Positions 59,366 to 64,000 of a stretch of DNA of 64,000 nucleotides are shown piece by piece. A program made the translations under genes and the position numbers. The number at the start of each line of letters is the position of its first letter. Position 1 is the stretch's first letter. The stretch spans positions 868,001 to 932,000 of the forward strand of contig NZ_CP053439.1 in assembly GCF_000769405.2 (NCBI RefSeq). The letters are read 5' to 3'. Source of the DNA: Rhizobium brockwellii. GTDB lineage: Bacteria > Pseudomonadota > Alphaproteobacteria > Rhizobiales > Rhizobiaceae. A model generated the notes under the pieces. It saw only the letters and a program-made list of their open reading frames with translations, had not been told where the DNA came from and did no database searches.

Positions 59366-60958
59366 TTATTCCGGGTCGGCTGGCGACAGTTCCAACCGCC
59401 GCGTGATCCCGATACTCCTGAGGAACGTTTCGTCGTGGCTGACGACAAGCAGCGCGCCGTCATAGGCGCGCAGTCCTGCCTCGACCGCTGATATCGATTC
59501 GATGTCGAGATGGTTGGTCGGCTCGTCGAGGATCAACAGCGGCGGCGGCGCCGAGCCGAGCACGCAGGCAAGGCCCGCCCGCAGCAATTGCCCGCCGCTC
59601 AGCGTCGATACGGTCTGCAGCGCGGCATCGGCTCTAAACATAAAGCGGGCAAGGGCGGCCCGGCAGGTATTTTCATCGGCCTGCGGATTGATCCGGCGAA
59701 AATTATCGCGGATCGAGGCCGACGGATCGAGCAGGCTGACCTTCTGATCGAGCATCGAGAGGTCGGTCAGGACGTTGACCGTGCCGGCCCAGGATTTCAA
59801 CTCGCCGGTAATAAGCGCCAGCAACGTCGTCTTGCCCGAGCCGTTGCTGCCGGTGACGGCGATACGCTCCGGTCCCGTCACGTCGAAGGAAAGATTGCGG
59901 ATGACGGGATCACCCGGCTGATAGCCCGATGTCACGCCATCCATTTTCAGCACGGTCTTGCTGGTCGGCAGCCCGGTTGGCGGCAGGGTGACCGACAAGG
60001 GCTGGAGGATCTCGATCTTCTCGCGCGCCGCCCTTGCCTCGTCCAGTGCCTGGGCGCGCCGGCGTTCGGCGAGGCGGGCATTGTCGCCACCCGTCGTTTC
60101 GCTCCGCTCCTTCATGCCGCCGAGCATGATGCGCGGTATGCCGCCCTTGGCCGCCATCTTCCGTCCAGTGCTGTCCCGTTGCGCCTGACGCTCCACCGTC
60201 GCCTGCGCCTTCCTCGCCACCTCGGCCATGCGTTTTTCGGCTTCAGTGAGATCATGCCGTGCCGCCGCGAGCTCGAGGGCCTTGCGCTCGCGATAATGGC
60301 TCCAGTTGCCGCCGTAGCGCGTGGCACCGAGCGACGTCAGTTCGACGATCGCATCGACGCTTTCGAGCAGTTCCCGGTCATGGCTGACGATGATGGCGCC
60401 GGCCCGCCAGCCTGACATCAGCGCGATCACCGCCTCGCGGCCTTCGCGATCGAGATTGTTGGTCGGTTCGTCGAGCAGCAGAAAGTCCGGTTCGGTGAAA
60501 ACAAGCGCCGCAAGCCCGGCACGGGTGCGCTGCCCGCCGGAGAGCACAGCAAGCGGCGTCTCCGGCAGTGCGTCGAGCCCCGTCCGATTGAGCGCTGCGG
60601 CAATGCGCGCCTCTAGCCTCCAGTCCGCGGATGCCAGCTCGTCGGCCGTTGCCTCGCCGGCTTCGGCGCGGCGAAGAATAGCAAGCGCACCGGTCACGCC
60701 GAAGAGATCGGCGATCGTTTCCTCAGGCGCCACCTGAACACTCTGCCGCAGCACGCCGAGGCTGCCGCCGACGGATACTGTCCCAGAATGCGGCTGGATC
60801 TCACCGGCGACGAGTTTGAGCAGCGTCGTCTTGCCGACGCCATTGCGCCCGACGAGACCGGTACGCTCAGCCCCGAAACTCAGGTCGAGATTGGAAAAAA
60901 GCGGCCGCCCGTCAGGCGCGGACCATGAAATTTGGGAGAGGGTGATGGATGCAGGCAT
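59366..60958 (-). CDS. ABC-F family ATPase (second copy)
   Basis: 530 aa from ATG 60958-60956. Two ABC domains: Walker A GRNGVGKTTLL and GSNGSGKTTLL, signatures LSGGQRTRAG and LSGGQLLRAG, and LLLDEPTNNLD / LILDEPTNHLD. No membrane segments; the central linker is long and charged. It is not closely similar to the ABC-F at 56953. The RBS is weak, and an overlapping 38-codon ORF (60912-61028) could couple translation. Confidence 0.88.
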   Translation of the reverse strand: MPASITLSQISWSAPDGRPLFSNLDLSFGAERTGLVGRNGVGKTTLLKLVAGEIQPHSGTVSVGGSLGVLRQSVQVAPEETIADLFGVTGALAILRRAEAGEATADELASADWRLEARIAAALNRTGLDALPETPLAVLSGGQRTRAGLAALVFTEPDFLLLDEPTNNLDREGREAVIALMSGWRAGAIIVSHDRELLESVDAIVELTSLGATRYGGNWSHYRERKALELAAARHDLTEAEKRMAEVARKAQATVERQAQRDSTGRKMAAKGGIPRIMLGGMKERSETTGGDNARLAERRRAQALDEARAAREKIEILQPLSVTLPPTGLPTSKTVLKMDGVTSGYQPGDPVIRNLSFDVTGPERIAVTGSNGSGKTTLLALITGELKSWAGTVNVLTDLSMLDQKVSLLDPSASIRDNFRRINPQADENTCRAALARFMFRADAALQTVSTLSGGQLLRAGLACVLGSAPPPLLILDEPTNHLDIESISAVEAGLRAYDGALLVVSHDETFLRSIGITRRLELSPADPE

Positions 60959-61139
60959 GGATATGGATGTCCCCGTTGGCAAGGCGAACTGGCGTTGCGA
61001 TCGGGTTGAAATCCATTGCGGCACACATCCTGTTGAAATTGTCGATGGCAGGGAATTTAGGGAATAAAGGCTGAAGGTTCAAGCAAAACAGCCGACTTTC
61101 CGCGCCGTTTTTCTCGGCGGGCTTCATCCTGAGATTGCG

Positions 61140-61315
61140 CTCACCCTAGCCCTCTCCCCGTAAAAACGGGAGAGGGGACGTGCCCTGCGAGAGGTTGGTG
61201 GGGAACGGAGAGGTCGCGGCTTGTCCCCTTCGCCCCGCGAGCGGGGGTCCGAAGGAAGGGTCGAGACACGTGGCTCGACCCCGGTCGGTGCCGGCAGGCG
61301 GATGAGGGGCTGCAC
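61140..61315. repeat. Structured GC-rich repeat block
   Basis: CCCTCTCCCCGT-AAAA-ACGGGAGAGGG near 61150 is a hairpin, and GGGTCGA/TCGACCC pairs around 61258-61281. A block starting GTGCCGGCAGGCGG (61288-61309) is identical to one at 33544-33565. No gene in 61029-61360 apart from the small ORF overlapping the ABC-F start. Confidence 0.6.
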
Positions 61316-61360
61316 GACGCGCCACCGACGATATACCTAAAGCGGAGAAGACACTCAGCC

Positions 61361-62926
61361 CTACCGCTTCAAGCTCCCCAAGATCCCGCGCACCAGCGCC
61401 CGGCCGACTTGGGTCGCCACCGTGCGCGCCACGCTCTTCATTGCCGCTTCCACTACCGTTTCGCGCTGATAGCCGGAAGTCCGGCCGCGCGATTGGCCGC
61501 GGCCCTGGTTGTCGTCGTCATTGCCGCCGCCGAAGCCCGGGAGGCTCCAGCCGGATGTCGTGTTGCCCTGTTGCTGTGGTGCTTCTTCCTGGGCTCGCTT
61601 GGCGGCGTCGGCATCGGCCGCCTTCTTCGCCCGTGCCGCCAGAAGTTCGAAGGCGGATTCGCGGTCGATATCCTCGTCATAGATGCCGAGAACCGGGCTC
61701 CTGTCCATGATCTGACGGCGCTCGTCATCCGTCACCGGGCCGACGCGGCCGGAGGGTGGGCGGACCAGCGTGCGCTCGACGATCGAAGGCGCGCCCTTGG
61801 CCTCAAGCGTCGAGACCAGCGCCTCGCCGGTGCCGAGATTGGTTATGACGGTGGCGCAATCGAAGGCCGGATTCGCACGGAAAGTATCGGCCGCCGTCCG
61901 CACCGCCTTCTGCTCGCGTGGCGAATAGGCGCGAAGCGCGTGCTGCGCCCGGTTGCCGAGCTGGGCGAGCACCGTTTCCGGCACGTCGAGCGGGTTCTGC
62001 GTCACGAAATAGACACCGACGCCCTTGGAACGGATCAGCCGCACCACCTGCTCGACACGTTCGGTCAGCACCTTCGGCGCGTCGTTGAAGAGCAGATGCG
62101 CCTCGTCGAAGAAGAAGACGAGCTTCGGCTTGTCGGGGTCGCCCACCTCGGGCAGTTCCTCGAAGAGCTCGGAAAGCAGCCAGAGCAGGAAGGTGGCGTA
62201 AAGCCGCGGGTTCATCATCAGCTTGTCGGCAGCTAGCACCGAGATCTGGCCGTAGCCATTATTGCTGGTGCGCATGATGTCGGAAATCTTCAGCGCCGGT
62301 TCGCCGAAGAAATGCTCCGCACCCTGCTGTTCGAGAACGAGCAGCGCCCGCTGGATCGAGCCGACCGAGGCCTTGGAGATCAGCCCGTACTGGTTGGAAA
62401 GTTGGCTGGCGTTCTCGCCCATATAGTTCAGCAGCGAGCTGAAATCCTTGAGGTCGAGCAGCGGCAGACCGCCCTGGTCGGCGATCTTGAAGGCGATGTT
62501 GATAACGCCTTCCTGCGGTTCGGAGGCATCCATCAGGCGGGCGAGCAGCAGCGGTCCCATCTCGGCGATGGTGGTGCGCACCCGGTGGCCCTTCTCGCCG
62601 AACAGATCCCAGAAAATCACCGGAAACTGGTCGAATTCATAGTCGGTGAAGCCGATCTGCTCGGCGCGCTTCGTCAGGAAATCCTTGGGCTCGCCCTTGG
62701 CGGCGATGCCGGAAAGGTCGCCCTTGATGTCGGCCGCAAACACCGGAACGCCGGCCCGGGAGAAACCTTCGGCCAGCACCTGCAGCGTCACCGTTTTGCC
62801 GGTGCCGGTTGCGCCGGTGACGAGGCCGTGGCGATTGCCGAACTTCAGGTCGAGATATTCCGGCTTGTTGATGCTGTCATCGGGATTGCGGCTCGCGCCG
62901 ATGAAAATCTTGCCTTCCTCGATCAT
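61361..62926 (-). CDS. HerA-like ATPase/helicase (DUF853 family)
   Basis: 521 aa, GGGAG upstream of ATG. Walker A GATGTGKTVTLQ near residue 37, Walker B FFFDEAHLLF near 270 and the arginine-finger-like region match the DUF853 family of HerA/FtsK-type ATPases. The last 80 residues are low-complexity with glutamine and glycine stretches, then a basic helix. Role unknown; related proteins move DNA or protein. Confidence 0.85.
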   Translation of the reverse strand: MIEEGKIFIGASRNPDDSINKPEYLDLKFGNRHGLVTGATGTGKTVTLQVLAEGFSRAGVPVFAADIKGDLSGIAAKGEPKDFLTKRAEQIGFTDYEFDQFPVIFWDLFGEKGHRVRTTIAEMGPLLLARLMDASEPQEGVINIAFKIADQGGLPLLDLKDFSSLLNYMGENASQLSNQYGLISKASVGSIQRALLVLEQQGAEHFFGEPALKISDIMRTSNNGYGQISVLAADKLMMNPRLYATFLLWLLSELFEELPEVGDPDKPKLVFFFDEAHLLFNDAPKVLTERVEQVVRLIRSKGVGVYFVTQNPLDVPETVLAQLGNRAQHALRAYSPREQKAVRTAADTFRANPAFDCATVITNLGTGEALVSTLEAKGAPSIVERTLVRPPSGRVGPVTDDERRQIMDRSPVLGIYDEDIDRESAFELLAARAKKAADADAAKRAQEEAPQQQGNTTSGWSLPGFGGGNDDDNQGRGQSRGRTSGYQRETVVEAAMKSVARTVATQVGRALVRGILGSLKR

Positions 62927-63117
62927 TCGGAATGCTCCCTTGGGGCTCTGCCGCCATTTGTATGAGAAGGCGTGTTTCTGCCGCCTTCATCGAACCATCG
63001 TTTCCCTGTTATAAGCAGGCATGCGCATGCGGACAACTGTTTGCATTGAAAGCAAAACCGGACAAAGTGCGGCCCGGGGAGAGGCCGGCTTGAGTTACGG
63101 TTGAATCTCGATTAACG

Positions 63118-63133
63118 TTGACGTTAACGTCAA
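63118..63133. promoter_or_regulatory. Perfect palindrome TTGACGTTAACGTCAA (LiuR/MerR-like site)
   Basis: 16-bp exact palindrome ending 17 bases before ATG 63151, with a partial second half TTAACGTT at 63112. It resembles the inverted-repeat operators described for LiuR-type MerR regulators of branched-chain amino acid breakdown. No such regulator is in the window. Confidence 0.5.
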
Positions 63134-63150
63134 AAAACAGGAGGCTGACG

Positions 63151-63543
63151 ATGAATGAAATTGTGACCCAGATCGCCGATCGCGTGGGTATTGCGCCTGA
63201 TCTGGCCGAAAAGGCGCTCGGCATGATGCTCGGCTTCCTGCAGCGCGAGGCCGCCGATGGCCCGGTTGCCAAGATGATCGAAGCGATCCCAGGCGGCCCC
63301 GATCTCGTTGCCCAGTTCAATGGCGCAGGCGCCGGCGGCGGCGGTCTGCTCGGCGGGCTGATGAGTTCGCTCGGCGGTGGCGGCATCATGGGGCTCGGCC
63401 AGCAACTGATGGGCGAAGGCCTCGGCATGGGCGAAATCACCTCGCTTGCCAAGGAAACCATCGCGATCGCCAAGCAATATGCCGGCGAGGAGGTCGTCGA
63501 CGAGGTCGTCGCTTCCGTCCCAGGCCTCAGCCAGTTCGTCTGA
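63151..63543 (+). CDS. Small helical protein with glycine-rich centre, 130 aa
   Basis: ATG at 63151 with GGAGG upstream. The N-terminal half and C-terminal half are helical and acidic; the middle (about 60-85) is almost only Gly, Leu, Met and Ser. By eye it resembles small DUF2267/DUF2780-like proteins, but the assignment is unsure. No signal peptide or membrane helix. A palindromic operator-like site sits just upstream. Confidence 0.55.
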   Translation: MNEIVTQIADRVGIAPDLAEKALGMMLGFLQREAADGPVAKMIEAIPGGPDLVAQFNGAGAGGGGLLGGLMSSLGGGGIMGLGQQLMGEGLGMGEITSLAKETIAIAKQYAGEEVVDEVVASVPGLSQFV

Positions 63544-63561
63544 GCGGCGACGAGAAAGAGC

Positions 63562-63582
63562 CTTCGCGGCGTCGCCGCGAAG
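63562..63582 (+). terminator. Hairpin downstream of the 130-aa gene
   Basis: CTTCGCGGC-GTC-GCCGCGAAG, 9-bp perfect stem with 3-base loop, then an AT-rich stretch (ATCATATTTTG). Likely ends transcription of the upstream gene, though the T-run is short. Confidence 0.5.
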
Positions 63583-63695
63583 CTCATCATATTTTGCCCT
63601 GGTCCCGCTTGAAGAGGTGGCCAGGCGGCGGAAGGGCAAGCTGAACCTGAGGGAGCCGTACCTGCCGTTCATTTGGAAGGGGCTCGCCTGTCTGC

Positions 63696-64000
63696 TCACC
63701 GTTGTCGCTCTTCGAGGAGTTCGTCGGTGATATCACGCCCACGCGCAAACACGCCCAATATGATGACGTTATTGCCGCTCACTGAGAACGCCACGCTGAC
63801 GCTGCGCCGATAGCCGATGATCCGGAGGCCGGGAATCCGCCTTCCCGCACCGTGCCCCGTTCCGGGAACGTCTCCAGGGCCTCGATGAAAGTGATCACTG
63901 CGTGAACGAAGTCGCCGGCGATGCCGGTTCCCGCCTCAACGGCGATATCGGCATAGAGCTTGTCGAGTTCGGCTTCTGCCTTCGGATGGTAGATAATGCG
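63696..64000 (-). pseudogene. parE: ParE-type toxin, frameshifted and running off the window
   Basis: On the minus strand the right edge reads RIIYHPKAEAELDKLYADIA... and EALETFPERGTVREGG in one frame; the expected continuation IPGLRIIGYRRSVSVAF and ILGVFARGRDITDELLEE appears in another frame, ending at TGA 63698-63696. A single-base loss or gain near 63835 therefore breaks a ParE/RelE-family toxin. The start and any parD partner lie beyond 64000. It could be a real inactivation or a sequencing error. Confidence 0.65.

Noticed and set aside
1..64000. tRNA, rRNA or prophage genes
   Set aside because: None recognised on either strand by eye; a covariance search would be needed to exclude small RNAs.

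Overview
The window looks like a chromosomal stretch of a fast-growing rhizobium (Rhizobium leguminosarum/etli type). The basis is GC-rich coding sequence, a betI-betB-betA operon, an assimilatory cysH-cysD-cysN cluster next to an Rrf2 regulator, a Rhizobium etli-type (class 3) asparaginase, and several copies of two-hairpin intergenic elements resembling rhizobial mosaic elements. I found no rRNA, tRNA, CRISPR array, phage gene or transposase. The species call is an inference, because no search was possible.

Layout. 1-2.9 kb: end of a polysaccharide locus (glycosyltransferase tail, flippase, secreted GH5 hydrolase). 3.4-7 kb: an unknown gene, a divergent quinone oxidoreductase/LysR pair and two convergent GFA-fold genes. 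7.2-11.5 kb: sulfate assimilation (cysH, cysD, cysN) divergent from an Rrf2 regulator. 11.5-13.4 kb: a DUF6152 secreted protein whose signal peptide is interrupted by a palindromic element, a membrane partner, and higBA with twin operators. 13.4-16.5 kb: a MarR/SDR/Old-Yellow-Enzyme block lying between a decayed copy of the betA 3' end and the real betA. 16.7-20.7 kb: betA, betB, betI. 20.7-26 kb: HdeD-like protein, orphan ParD, EAL-CBS-GGDEF protein, oxidoreductase, methyltransferase. 26-33 kb: two MFS exporters around a SufR-like regulator, lipoprotein, asparaginase, DeoR regulator with a multi-site operator. 33-42.7 kb: GSTs, LysR, a Tat repeat protein, a PAS-GAF-GGDEF-EAL protein, glycerophosphodiesterase, hydrolase. 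42.9-47.3 kb: a TPR protein with a PRMT7/9-like methyltransferase domain, then a ligase-associated exonuclease and an ATP-dependent DNA ligase. 47.4-52.3 kb: hydrolase, two L,D-transpeptidases, cold-shock protein, rpsU and small proteins. 52.4-56.8 kb: ohrR/ohr, a second MarR regulator with a DUF899-DUF1579-VOC operon, outer-membrane barrel. 56.9-64 kb: two ABC-F ATPases around a YdjM-like membrane protein, a HerA-like ATPase, a small helical protein behind a 16-bp perfect palindrome, and a frameshifted ParE running off the end.

The most unusual signal is upstream of the ABC-F gene at 56953-58479. A 23-codon leader ORF with a strong ribosome-binding site is followed by four segments that can pair 1:2, 2:3 or 3:4, with segment 4 at the ABC-F start. 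This is the topology of translational attenuators of erm type and suggests ribosome-stalling control of an ABC-F protein. Other notable items are the in-frame 35-codon palindromic insertion in the DUF6152 gene, the TPR-PRMT protein, five 19-bp tandem hairpin units after rpsU, and a 142-bp inverted-repeat element between the exonuclease and ligase genes.

Regulation is visible as dyads beside many regulators: LysR (4971), HigA (12601, 12644), MarR (14368, 14415), BetI (20653), SufR-like (27591), DeoR (32844-32930), OhrR (52927), MarR (53963), and an unassigned MerR/LiuR-like site (63118).
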